A DNA stretch of 64,000 bases from Brachypodius melanocephalos. Taxonomy: Eukaryota; Chordata; Aves; Passeriformes; Pycnonotidae. Shown here in pieces: positions 1 through 11,170 of the stretch. A program made the position numbers and the translations under genes. The stretch covers positions 5,761,612 to 5,825,611 of the forward strand of contig VZSR01003807.1 of assembly GCA_013398615.1 (NCBI GenBank), written 5' to 3'. Within the stretch, counting starts at the first letter, position 1. Every line of letters begins with the position of its first letter. The notes under the pieces are model-generated. The model saw only the letters and a program-made list of their open reading frames with translations. It was not told the origin of the DNA and made no database searches.

Positions 1-1299
1 AGCTATTTTGTTGCAGCACAGCCCTAACAGTAGATGGCTGGGGGAGAAAACATTTATTTCAGACTTAATGAATTCCTAGTACCCTCACTGGGTCACCTGG
101 ATGGAGATCCTTCCTCCTCTCCATCCTTCTCTCTCCCTTCCACAAAGGAGATCCATCCTTTTCTCTTGCACCACTATGTCTCCCCCAGAGAGTCAAGACT
201 GCCTACAGGGAACACCACAAAGCTCTGAAGGAACCAGGAGAGGTCCTCCTGCAGGCTGGATGTCTCAGGAGCCACACTCTACTGTGCAACTTGCTTTGTT
301 TTTCAAAAGGGGGAGATGAAGTTAGGTTTCAACAATGCCAGCCTGCATTCCTCAGAACAGGGCAGCATGTCCCCAGTAATGCCAGAATTTAGAAGTTCTC
401 CTTATCAAGACAGTTCCTGAAAACAATTAACTTAAAGTATTGAAAAAAAAAAAGTAAATCATCAACAAAATGGAGTATGTAGAAGACACTGGTGGAGACA
501 GTCTATGCTAGTTAAAAGCATGTTGCATTATATTAATTCAGCTCTCACTGAATAGATTTTCTACTACCAAGAGATTTATCTTGAGTTTTCCCTGAAAAGG
601 CTGGGAGTTTAGAAGAATTCTTGATCCATGAGCAAAAATATAAGAGGAACCAACAACTCAGCCAATTATTCCTGTCTTTCAGCAATGTGTTATGTGTTAT
701 TTTTAGGACAGAAGAAATAATGAAGAAAACTGGTACATAAACTAACCCTTGACACTAAAATTAACCAGCTTGAATGCTGGGTTTTTCCTTAAATTCTCTC
801 TTTCTTATCTGCCTTTACTGCCAACAGAAATTAATATTTAAAACTACTGAACTATTCTTTCTTTCAGGAACTTAAAACAAGCTCATTTGAAACATCTTTA
901 AATGCAGCTGGTCACTTCATTGGGTGTTAAAGGATCACACTACTCCAGCAGTTCTTCTCTGTACTCTCATCCTGCCACAAAGTATATTGACCTAAATATT
1001 GTATCACTGATTTATAGTATTAGGCTCTTCATAGGCTGAATCCTCCTTACCTTGCATCGTTTTTAAACCTGTGGGGTTTTTTGGTGGTGTTGTTTTTTGT
1101 TGGTTTTTTTAAGTAGTATAAGTGCTGGAGGAATAGAGAGAAGTTTCTAAATTATTAAGCCAGCACCAGGAGTTTGTGAGGAGAGTCTCCTAAGAACCTG
1201 ATTGTAAACTACAGCTCTGGGAGAGTAGACTGGACTGGAGAGGGAACGGAAAGTATTGATGAAGTCAGCCCTGGTATTTTGACGTACTTTTATCATTAA
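1..1299. other. Non-coding AT-rich flank
   Basis: No gene recognised. The open frames are short, run on both strands and have no family resemblance. A T-rich low-complexity patch lies around 1070-1112. This is probably intron or intergenic DNA. Confidence 0.6.
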
Positions 1300-1858
1300 G
1301 GAGATGGAAATAGGGTTAGGCCACTTGGAATGAATATAGAGAGGTTGTCAGAGAAGTAGAAATGAGGCAAGGAAGGTTGAGGCCATCTGGAATTAAATCT
1401 GGCCAAATATGTCAATGAGAACAAGAAGGGCTTCTTCAAATATAACTATAGCAAAAGGAAAACTAAGGATAATGTGGATGCATTGCTAAATGGAGTGGGG
1501 ATGCTGGTAACAGAGGACGCAGAGTTACTGAACATCTTCTTTGCACTGGTCTGATATGACATCTCTGACCCAGGAGACCAGTGTACAGGAATGTTGGAAG
1601 GAAGGAGGATTGAGTTAGAGAACACCTAAGCAAATTTGAAATCCACAAATCCATGGGTCCTGACAGGCTGCATCCATGAGTGCTGAAAGACCTGGTGGAC
1701 ACCATAGCAAGGCTAGTCATGATCATCTTTGAAAGGCCATGGCAGTTAGGAGAGGTGCCTGAGGACTGGAAGAAAGCAAATGTCACCTCAGTCTTCAAAA
1801 ACTACAAGTAGGAGAGCCCAGGGAACTACTGGCCAATCTCACCTCAATACTGAGAAAA

Positions 1859-2058
1859 GTGATGGAGCACCTCATTCTGGAGTCCATCTCTAGCCATGTG
1901 AATGACAAGAAAGTGATCAAGAGAAGTCAGCAGAGATTCACAAATAATAAATCATGCTTGACCAACCAAATTGCCTTCTGCCACGAAACAACAACCTGTA
2001 TAGATGAGGAGAGAGCAGTGGATATTGTCTACCCCAGCTTTAGTGAGGCTTTCAACAC
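1859..2058 (+). pseudogene. CR1 reverse-transcriptase fragment (decayed)
   Basis: About 66 codons are open without ATG support and run into the assembly gap. The translation follows the CR1 reverse transcriptase: a helix-rich segment starting 'MEHLILESISSHVND', the 'KSCLTNQIAF' block, then the region of catalytic motif A, which in intact CR1 reads roughly Y-L-D-F-S-K-A-F-D. Here it reads Y-P-S-F-S-E-A-F-N, so the motif-A aspartate is a serine and the later aspartate is asparagine. The polymerase would be inactive even if expressed. It is part of the surrounding LINE copy, not a host gene. Confidence 0.8.
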
Positions 2059-2158
2059 NNNNNNNNNNNNNNNNNNNNNNNNNNNNNNNNNNNNNNNNNN
2101 NNNNNNNNNNNNNNNNNNNNNNNNNNNNNNNNNNNNNNNNNNNNNNNNNNNNNNNNNN
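2059..2158. other. Assembly gap of 100 Ns
   Basis: Exactly 100 undetermined bases. Runs of 100 Ns are a common placeholder for gaps of unknown length. The flanks belong to one CR1 copy: left at reverse-transcriptase motif A, right at the block just before the 3' untranslated region. The hidden segment may therefore be several hundred bases to about 1 kb of CR1, or nothing if the element carries a deletion there. Confidence 0.97.
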
Positions 2159-2564
2159 CTCTTATGAGGAAAGGCTGAGGCAGCTGGGCCTGTTCAGCCT
2201 CGAGAAGTGACAACTGAGAAGGGACCTCATCAATGCCTCAAAGATTCTGAAGGGAGGGTGCCAAGAGGATGGAGCCAGGCTCTTCTCAGTGGTGCCAAGC
2301 AATAAGACAAGAGGCAACAGACAGAAACGGATGCATGGGAAGTTTCATCTAAATATGAGGAGGAACTTCTTCACTGTGCAGATGACTGTGCAGTGGAACA
2401 GATCGCCCAGAGAGGTGGTGGAGTATCCCTGACTGGAGACACTCAAGAATTGTTGGGATGCATTTCTGTGCAATGTGCTCCAGGATGACCCTGCTTGAGC
2501 AGGAAGGTTGGACCAGATGCCCCGCTGTGGTTCCTTCTAACCTTACTCGTCCTCTGTGATTATG

Positions 2565-5500
2565 TCCATGATAAATACCAGTGCTTCCCAAAAAACACAC
2601 ACGCATATAATAGATGCAATTACTAAGGCCCCAGCTAGAAGAAAATAGTGCAGGAAACAATGATGCAAGTTTTGCTGGTTTGGGTTCTTTTTAAGGCTAA
2701 ATGTTAGCCAGGTAATACAGTGAAGGACACTATCAACTTCATATGACCCTGTATTTATCAGCAGCAGAGATTTTGATTCAACAATTATTTCAGCATTTAT
2801 CATTTTAAAACAGGAAAAGTGAAATAAAGAGAAGGAATGAAAGCTGCAAGAAATGTAAAAGCAAACTCATGCTATAGTACCTGTGGTAATGTAGCAAAGC
2901 ATTTTTTAGGGGATTAGGAACTGAATACTCTGAATACTAGCAGGTAACTGGACAAAGGGGGTTTTTTGTATCATTATGATTAAAAGCTAAATTTTGTTGC
3001 TATTTCAGCTTCAGGAACTTGTGGTTTTAGAACCAACCACAGACAAATGTCTGCCTGGTGAGCACATGTGAATTGTCCCAAGCAGAGTGAGATGTCCTAC
3101 TCAGAAGTGTCTGGGTAGTCATCAGTGCTGGCAGCATTTGCAACACTGGGCAAAAAAGGGGGAGTGGGAGGAGGGAAAAACCCACAAAATAAAACCAGAT
3201 TTCTGCTAGCTGTCCATGAGGCTGATTCTCTTCCTTACAACCTGGTTTTGAAGAATGCTACAGTCAGGGGTGGAGGGAATAGATACAAGGAGAAGAGCTT
3301 TTTTGGAAAGGACTGGTAATTCTCCTATGAATCTAAAAAATGTCTCTCTGCAAGAGTGAACTAAGGTGAAAAGATACTTAGTCTCCTTCTCAGTGTCTCT
3401 CAGCTTTTCAGCACAAGATAGAGCCCCAAAGAGGCAAGTCAGTTCTGTCTGCATATGAACATTTTGTCCAGCAAGTAAAAACAGCCTACATTTGATTTTA
3501 TTCTTCTGTGTCGAAGGCAGCTGTTACACTCCCATTTGGCAGCATTTCATTCAGGAGAAAACAGCAGACTTCTGCCCTTGGGAAACTAAAAACTAAATCT
3601 GAAAGGAAGCGGTGGCTTGAGCAAATGTCTTCATTTGTGACCATCCCTCAGCCTGCTGGAAAGGCAGGCAGTCAACACAAGAATGGGGCAAATTCAGCAT
3701 TTAAATACAATAGCTCATTTTACGTCTTCCTCACTGGAGAATCGTTGCTACAAAAAACTATTTTGCAATGAACAGCCTCCATTATATTTTTGTTGTTTGC
3801 ATTACAACAGAACATAGAAATATCATCCGAGACCAGTGCCTGACTAAGCGACACAACTTCAAATGTTTGTAGGCTGACTGGGTGACCAGCATATGGTGAG
3901 ACCAGAACTGAGCTCAGAGGGGAAGTGAGTTACTGGAGGTCAGGAATTAACTGAGAATGGACTGCTCCCAACATCTTTCAACTGCACTGCATGGCACCAA
4001 TACTCTTCTTTTTGCAAAGAAATACAGATTTGTTACCCTTAGGCAAGCTCTTCTTTAAAAACATTATACTCTTGTATATATTTGCTCTTGTATATAATAT
4101 GAAATTGCTTTGTATGAAAATTTCCCATATAGTCTCCTTGAGGTTTTGATAGAACAAGGATGGACTTAGGAGCTTCATTTCTTTGTAGCTTCAAACACCA
4201 CTACTTCCAGAATGCACAGCTCGTTTTCTAGCCTCAATAAGGGAGATGACCATTAATCTTCAATAGATGTTCCTTACGGTTCCTTACTTGCACCATTCTG
4301 AAAAGAGGGCATTTGAATGAATTCTGTTCTAGGAGAAAACTGAGGTCTCTAAAGCATCATAAAAGTGCTCAAAAGAAGTGCTTGCTTCTCTTAATGATCA
4401 GAAAAATACAAGTACTTCTAAAATCAACAGGTGGCGTGTAATCTTGTATATAAGAAACACGAGATTAATCAGCAGAGAAGTAACATTTAAATATTCCAGA
4501 TTTTCTGGTAGATTCAGATACTGTTATTCTTTCAGGCTCTCTGTCAAGATGCTATCCTCAGTTACCACATTATGGCTATGGTCATGTTCCTGTTTGAAAA
4601 ATCTAAAATGTTATTGACAGTCTAGCCTTTATATTTTGAATTTCTTTAAGCCAGTATCCTATTTATAGTGCTGAAACACAGATGGTTCAAATAAGAATTG
4701 CTCTTATCCCAATATCCCACAGGCTAATCTTTCTATTAGGTAGTATGCAGATTCCCATACAAAATTTCAGCTATGTATCCCACTACTTCCCACTACTTCA
4801 CTTGTAAGAACCATTCCAGCTGTATTTTCATATGGTTGCCTTAAAAATGGCATAGATTTATTGCTTGGAGCATTTTTTATTTACATTTCTCTCTGCTTAA
4901 ATTTGCCTGACAAAACATCAGTCCTCCCAACTAAAGCTTACATCAGTTCTGGGGACAGAGTGCAGAAGATCTATGCTAATGAGCAAATAAAACAAGTATT
5001 GACCCCATGCAGCTTGCTAGTTCCAACCAGGTCCATGCCATACAAACACAGAGCTAAGTGCCTTATCAGAATTATTAGTCCACAGAAATGCACTTTTTCT
5101 CCTCAGTGAGGCTAAATCTAGGGAATCTTCTCATCCTATTTTGCCTTTCCTTCAGTTTATAAGCAACGCATCTGACATCTCCTCACAGTTAATTTTTTTT
5201 TTTTTTCATCTGGGTTGGGAAGCAAGGCAGGTTTGAAACTTCTATTGTATTACACTAACTGTGTTTTCTCCTAGGGTACACAGGGACATGTGAAACACAT
5301 TTCAGGGAAGGGGACACATGGAACAAGCCAATGGTATCACAATTTAGAACAGGAGGTGTGAGTAGCAAAGGAGGCATTTAGGGTTACTGGCACACTGAAC
5401 ACACCCATAGAAAATCAAAGTTCATGAGCTCCAATGCTCACATGTAACACAAGACACCTCGAAATAGCAGTGGGTCCCCTCAAAGTTTTTAATACAGTCT

Positions 5501-6972
5501 CTCACCCAAGGTGTGAGCTGGCCCAACAGCATAAATCTTGTTTGCACTCTGTGTTGATGGAAGCCAAGCAGGAACGAGTCACTGCTGCACACCACACATG
5601 GTATTATCCTTGGGTTGATCCTGTAATATTCTGTAACACATCTACTTCACAAACTTACTTGGAGAATTACCAGATGTTTTCATCTTTCCCCAAAAGCACC
5701 AGCCTTCTGCTTGGCTTACTTTTGCAGTTACTTTTTGTGGGTTAACCAATGGCCCATCACAATCCCTGTTTGAGGGATTAGTTTTGTTTCAAATATTTAA
5801 CTCAGCTGTGGGCTTTGCTCTGAAAGGAACCATGTTCACTCAGGGTCTCTACAAGAAAAACTTGATGTATGCAACTAAAATATAATTCACACCTGTAAGT
5901 GCTGAAAATGCAGCAACCACATGCTCTGACGGGGTTTTTTCTGTGTTTTTGCAAGCCTATAAACAAACGCGACATTTGGAGTTCAAAACCTTTACAGTTA
6001 CATGGCTTCTTGGCTACCCTGGTCCATGCACCAGTTGATGCCTTGATGCAATTTCTTCAGTCTGGAAATATTTTGACCCTTGTTTTTAATTTGTTTTCTA
6101 CTATATAAAAAAAGAATTTTTATTTGACTACATGTCTATTGATATTTCCAAACTGACAGTAACCTTTTAAACTGTCATAGCTGTCAAATGGATCAAAATA
6201 AATCACAGTGGCTCAACAGCTGTCAAAAGAAAAAAATCTTTTGAGATGCTACGAAGTCAGGAATACAAATAAAATTTTAACTATATATGCACTATCAACA
6301 TAAAATGCTAAATACCTATACACTTCAAAATAACTTTCCAGAAATATCAGAAAACATATAGTACACAGAATGAATGGGCAAACTGCCATTTATGCACTGT
6401 TATTGGCAGTGTGTGTCACAAATGAAAGTAAATAGAAGACAAATTTTCAGTTAAATGCAGCAGGATGATTTGTAGAAAATTTAACATCCAAATACTGGAA
6501 ATTTACTCCATCCCTCCTACTTCACACTGCTGGAAACACGTGGCTGTCCCACATCTATGTTTTTGTGGCTTTGATTCATGCTCAGATCAGTGATTCTCCC
6601 TCTGTCACTACACACAGAATGTAAATATTTGCTCTGTCTGTATTCTGGTTTACAGACCTGACCCACTACTGAATATGGAGGCTGTAATTCAATCACAGAA
6701 GGATCTGTTGCCATGTGTAAACCAGGATTTTATGTTTTATGGCTTAGGTTTTGCAGAGCAGCCGTCTTCCTACTCACCTCCCCCTCTCCTTGCCCACGAC
6801 TGAATTATAGTTGTGTCTCTAATTGAAGCCTGGTATTATTCCATTTCTCTTCTGTGGAGGGAAAGACCAGAGCTATCATTCTGAATACACAGCAAGCCAC
6901 AGGAGCCTGAATGAGGTACTCTAATGACAGGTCCTCCTCCACAGCACATTTGCAGTCTTTCTGCTAATTAAT
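2565..6972. other. Non-coding AT-rich stretch
   Basis: No recognisable gene or repeat family. Small items seen are a perfect 10-bp tandem duplication of CCCACTACTT at 4779-4798 and a T run near 5190-5206. The open frames (at most about 100 codons) occur on both strands without supporting signals. Confidence 0.6.
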
Positions 6973-7013
6973 TTGATTTCCTTTGTCTAGACTAACATAA
7001 TACAGCAAGTTAT
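6973..7013 (+). repeat. 41-bp exact direct repeat, copy 1
   Basis: The 41 bases starting TTGATTTCCTTTGTCTAGAC and ending CAGCAAGTTAT recur without mismatch, in the same orientation, at 9230-9270. Identity stops abruptly at both ends: the left neighbour is T here and C in the other copy, the right neighbour G here and A there. The sequence is not part of any repeat family I recognise. Confidence 0.95.
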
Positions 7014-7041
7014 GCTCATTTAAAGGGAGATCGGTAGCCTT

Positions 7042-7340
7042 TCAGTTCACTCCAAATGAGGAAGAAAGAAGAGTCAATAGCCTGGAATCTGGGGGAGACT
7101 GACTGACTTTGTCCTTGACTACATCATTGCTTATGTTTTCACTTGACCAAGACTTTGTCTCCAGGAGAACCCGAGACAGCACTATCATCAGAGGAGAGAC
7201 TATAATCAAAATCAGATATCGTCGGTATGTGCATGGCAAGGCAGTGGCAGCTACACAGAAGGGTTCTGTCTGTGATGGACTGCACTCAGCAGCTTTCTTC
7301 CTGGCAATCACTTGGCATTTGCTGTTCACAGCTCCTGACA
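7042..7340 (-). other. Exon-like open frame, unrecognised (possible decayed exon)
   Basis: On the minus strand a frame stays open for 113 codons over 7042-7383. Its first ATG lies at about 7339, with A at position -3, leaving about 99 codons. The predicted peptide has a cysteine-containing N-terminal third (a 'KCQVIARKKAAECSPS' region), then a strongly hydrophobic segment 'YLILIIVSPLMIVL', then a polar serine-rich tail. An AG splice-acceptor-like site (GTTTGTTCAG) lies just upstream on this strand. A second minus-strand frame through the same DNA is also cysteine-rich, with one internal TGA, and a plus-strand frame (7109-7486) is open too but starts with TTG. Length and composition are compatible with chance. 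I do not recognise a family, and the frame may be spurious. Confidence 0.2.
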
Positions 7341-7383
7341 TCCTCGGAGGGCTGAACAAACATGTAATTAAAAACACACACAA

Positions 7384-9229
7384 GCTGGTTTCTTCAGATT
7401 CCCTTCACAGAACGAAAGGAGATACAGTAGTGTGCCACTGGACTAGTAAAACAGAGGCAAAGCTGGTAATGGAGTTAAAGAAGTAACTTCCTCACCATTT
7501 GGAAGGCAAGACCTACATTCGCCAGTTTTGACAATGATTGAAACTTAGGAGCTGGACAAAGTCTCAGAACTGAGCTGTCAGTCAAATACAGAACTTGGGA
7601 AATGGAGTGATGCACGATAAACAGATGATCAGACCTGGATTTGAAAGTTCAGCCTTCTGAGTCATCTGGATAGATCTAGTTTTAAACGCAGCAAGAAAAG
7701 TGACAAGAAACCAGACATCATATAGGAGCCCTGTGGGGTGGAATGAGTTCAAACACTTTTTAATAACAACAGGGAAGATCTTCCCCTATGACAAAAAAAG
7801 AAGGGAGAAAGCTGACAAGGACAATCACCAACTCTTTCTGCTCACACATCCTTTGAAAAGTGCCACAAACCGTAGACAGTTTCAGGATCACTTCTATCCC
7901 TGTAACCTCAGCTGCACTTATAATTTTGGAGCATCAGAAAGGAAGGATTCCAACTTCATGACTTACTGGCTGAGGGGTTATTTTTTTGGCTTGTAGTAAC
8001 TGGGCACCTTCTTTACTCAAACACAAGCAGAAGATAAACTGCACCTGGAGGCTCTTTATTAACTTATTCTGACCTTGGGTTTTTTTACAGTGTTTGGCCA
8101 TGAGCCATTCAAACTGTGTCACCACAGTTAGGGTTTGAGTATTTTTCCATTATTGACGCTTTCAAGCTCAGCAGAAATAGACAGTAAGGAAAAGGAAATC
8201 TAAAGATTCTTCTCTTTGGCTCTTTCAGAAAGCTAATCTCAGAAAGGTCAGTAAAGTATCTTGGAAAGGGTTAGCCAACATCTACCTATGAATTTCAGTG
8301 TGAGATCACAAGCTCCATTTCTCTTTCAGGTCCAAGTAAGGACTCTTCCCAGATCTACCTTAGTCAGCTCTTCCTTGAATCTAGAGAAGAGACAACACTT
8401 CTGGTAATCTTGGATGACCTCATGTTACCATACAGAAGGAAAAAAATATCAAGACCCCAATGCATGTCAGTGCTTAATTGGATGGAGAGTAATGAATGGT
8501 CCAAGTGAAGTGGCAAAGAGCTTCCCTTTTGACAGAACTACGATGTGAGATCCTAGCTAACACGTCCACATGTGACCAGGAAATGTAAAAGGGATTGGGA
8601 AGAGAGGGAACAAGTGAGCAGGAAGGTTGCCCATTCACGGTTTGCTTTTGTTTCTTTTCTCTTATTACAAAGTAGTCAGAGACCATAGGCATTACAGTTT
8701 ACATCATTCTACTTATCCTAAACACGTAGTGCTGGTCCAAGCAATCACGTATTTTGTCCTGAAGCAGCAAGGGAGTTGGATCAGATGAAGGTTTTGTTCA
8801 AACAGATGAAAGTGCTTGTAAGGGCTCAGCAACTGGATGCCATCTGTGCCACCAGCTAAGTCTCAGTGTAGCTGATTATAATTAAATAAGATCGTCCCAA
8901 AGAAAATGCTCTGATCCATAGGTTTACTCTGGTTCCTAATAAGTGATCACACACAGCTCACATATTCATTTATGAGTGATTTAGACCAAAAATACAAAAA
9001 TCATTATGTACCCCTGAACTAGACTTTTCTAATTTGTTTTCCTATGTCTTGGCTAAACAGTAGACTTTTTAAAGAGGTTATGTGCAATATGGGATTAAGA
9101 GGACAGGAATCTAAAATAAGGAACGAGAGAAAATATTTTCTGACACTACGAGAACTAGACATATTGAAAGCCTCATCTTGATACTGGAGCAAATATTAAC
9201 ATTGGCCTATGTCTCCACTTAAGATCAAC
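7384..9229. other. Non-coding stretch
   Basis: AT-rich sequence between the two copies of the 41-bp repeat. I see no recognisable gene, RNA or repeat family. Confidence 0.55.
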
Positions 9230-9270
9230 TTGATTTCCTTTGTCTAGACTAACATAATACAGCAAGTTAT
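9230..9270 (+). repeat. 41-bp exact direct repeat, copy 2
   Basis: Identical over all 41 bases to 6973-7013, in direct orientation, with starts 2,257 bp apart. The flanking sequences are unrelated. Confidence 0.95.
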
Positions 9271-11070
9271 ATTAATAAGATGTAATGAGCAAATAATAAG
9301 ATTCTGAACCATCCATTATTTTTCTTTTCAAGAAGGAGGTGAAGTGAGCAAAATCTGGTTTTAAGATACCTTCCATGTGAAATTATAAATCCTCAAAAGC
9401 AAAGAAGAGGTTTCACAGTGTCAACATGAAACACGTTTTTGTCTCAGTAATGAGAAAGCCCTAAAAATGCAACTCAATTCAAACTGGGGCCTTCAGGTGC
9501 TTTCAGTCTAAAAATGTCTGTATCTCTTCCTCTGAAAAAGTATCTTTGAAAAAAAGTTTTGATCAACACTTCTGAGAACTTTCATTCCCACTATGTGAAG
9601 AGACAAAGAAAGTTTCAACTGAACTTACCACAATTCCTGTAGTATGATGGACCTCAATGGGTCAGTGATAACCACAGCCCCGTGGGACTTTCTATGCTTG
9701 TATTTTGAAAGGAGGCTCAGTAAAGAATTTGGCTTAGGAAAACAAGACTATGCTTCCTCTCTTCCCTTACTTAGTTTCAGAACAACAGCTTTTGCTTTGA
9801 GTGATTATTTCAGCTTCTGTAATTTTTCTCCAGCACAAAAGTATTGAGAAGCTTCATACATATCACATTAGTGATTTGAGCAGCATAAGAACATGGTGAA
9901 TGTCAGAGCAACAGAATAGTAATTAGAAAAAACATTATTAAAAATGCACCTAGCAAAGATAAAGCTAAAAGCAGCTCACCTGTCTGGAAATCTTCTAACT
10001 TGGCAAAACACCTTCTTCTTAGAGAATCCTAAGAAGCTCTTAACGAGCACAAAAACTGAGGAGTGCTAATTGCTACTTGGCAAAACTCTGCTTATTAAAA
10101 ACACAGGGACAATTGTGGGGCTTTTTTTCCCTTTTCTCACCCTCAAAATCAAACACTTTGGTTTACAACATGAATGAACCAAAAAGCTACAACAAAGCAA
10201 GAGCACACTTCTGTATCTACATCTTTGTTATAAACTTAGGGGGGAGGATTCTCAAGCTTATCTAAGAAAATTTTTAAAAAAGAAAGAAAGGAGTGAGAAT
10301 TAAATCATTAAACTGTATGGTTTAAGCAGACTGTGGAATCGCACTGCAGACTTGAAACAGAAGAGAAAGCAAGACAGGTGATTTTGAAATCATAGAAACA
10401 GACTTTAGACTGCAAGCTACTGGTGGATTTACAGCATAACTGTACAGAAGACATAAAGAGCTCCCCTCGATACTATAGTTTTAACAAGGTCTTCTCTATC
10501 TCTATTCTCCATCCCCCCATAAAAAACAAAATATTATTTGTTTAAAGCTGCTTGCCAAATCCATGGCAAAGCATCTAAGAGAAACAAGAGATTTAGAGAC
10601 ACGTTAGAAATAGGTGACAGGGACATACCTATCACTTGAATCAATGTGAGCAATCCAGAAAACACCTGTTCCCACACCTACAAAGCCTCCAGTTTCATTC
10701 TGGACTGTGGCATTGCCTATGTGCCCACATACTGGTGTTTCTGTAGGATGCCCAGACATACAGCTGGGTAGGGGGTGATGCTGCCTTGTGCCATTCACAT
10801 AGAAGACAGATGAAGTTTGGGAGGCTCTCAGCAGCTCCCCAACAGCCCTGCTTTGTCACGTATGTTTCACATACGGCCATCACTGAGTGGAAGATGAACA
10901 GCACCAACTGCTTGCTACCAGTCATCTAAAAACACAGCCAGTGGGGGACGCTACTCATCGTTCTTGTAACAAGCCTTTCAACAACATCTTCCCTATTTAG
11001 GACTCTAAGCTCATGGTTTCAGTACACACATGAACTGGAGACAATTTGACCCACATTCTCCTCCCATTGT
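9271..11070. other. Non-coding stretch
   Basis: No gene recognised. Short open frames around 9644-9847 and 10604-10925 have no family resemblance. Confidence 0.55.
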
Positions 11071-11170
11071 AAAAACAAACAAACAAACAAACCCACAAAC
11101 AAACCCACAAAAACAAAACCAAAAAATCAAAACTAAAAACAAACAAACAAAAAAACACCACCAAAAAACC
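11071..11170 (+). repeat. A/C-only low-complexity tract, (AAAC)n-like
   Basis: About 100 bases made almost only of A and C on the plus strand, including (AAAC) runs at 11075-11091 and 11139-11150 and interspersed ACCCAC words. Similar tracts occur at about 40.7, 43.0 and 63.5 kb, all with A and C on the plus strand. Confidence 0.9.

Larger units (their letters stand above)
1300..2564 (+). mobile_element. CR1 LINE fragment, interrupted by an assembly gap
   Basis: This is a degraded chicken-repeat-1 (CR1) non-LTR retrotransposon in plus orientation. The left part (about 1300-2058) matches the second-ORF region as I know it. It includes the stretch leading to a decayed reverse-transcriptase reading frame and the block around 'SCLTNQIAF'. 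After the N gap, from 2159, the sequence resumes with the block encoding 'GLFSLEK' and continues through the typical 3' region. It ends near 2500-2564 in the family's terminal signature (GGTTGGACCAGATG, then TTCTAACCTT and TCTGTGATTATG). The frame is broken by stops and shifts, so the copy is dead. The left edge is approximate; the right edge is good to about 10 bases. Confidence 0.9.

Noticed and set aside
7109..7486. 125-codon plus-strand frame
   Set aside because: It begins with TTG and lies opposite the minus-strand frame at the same place, with no coding signature.
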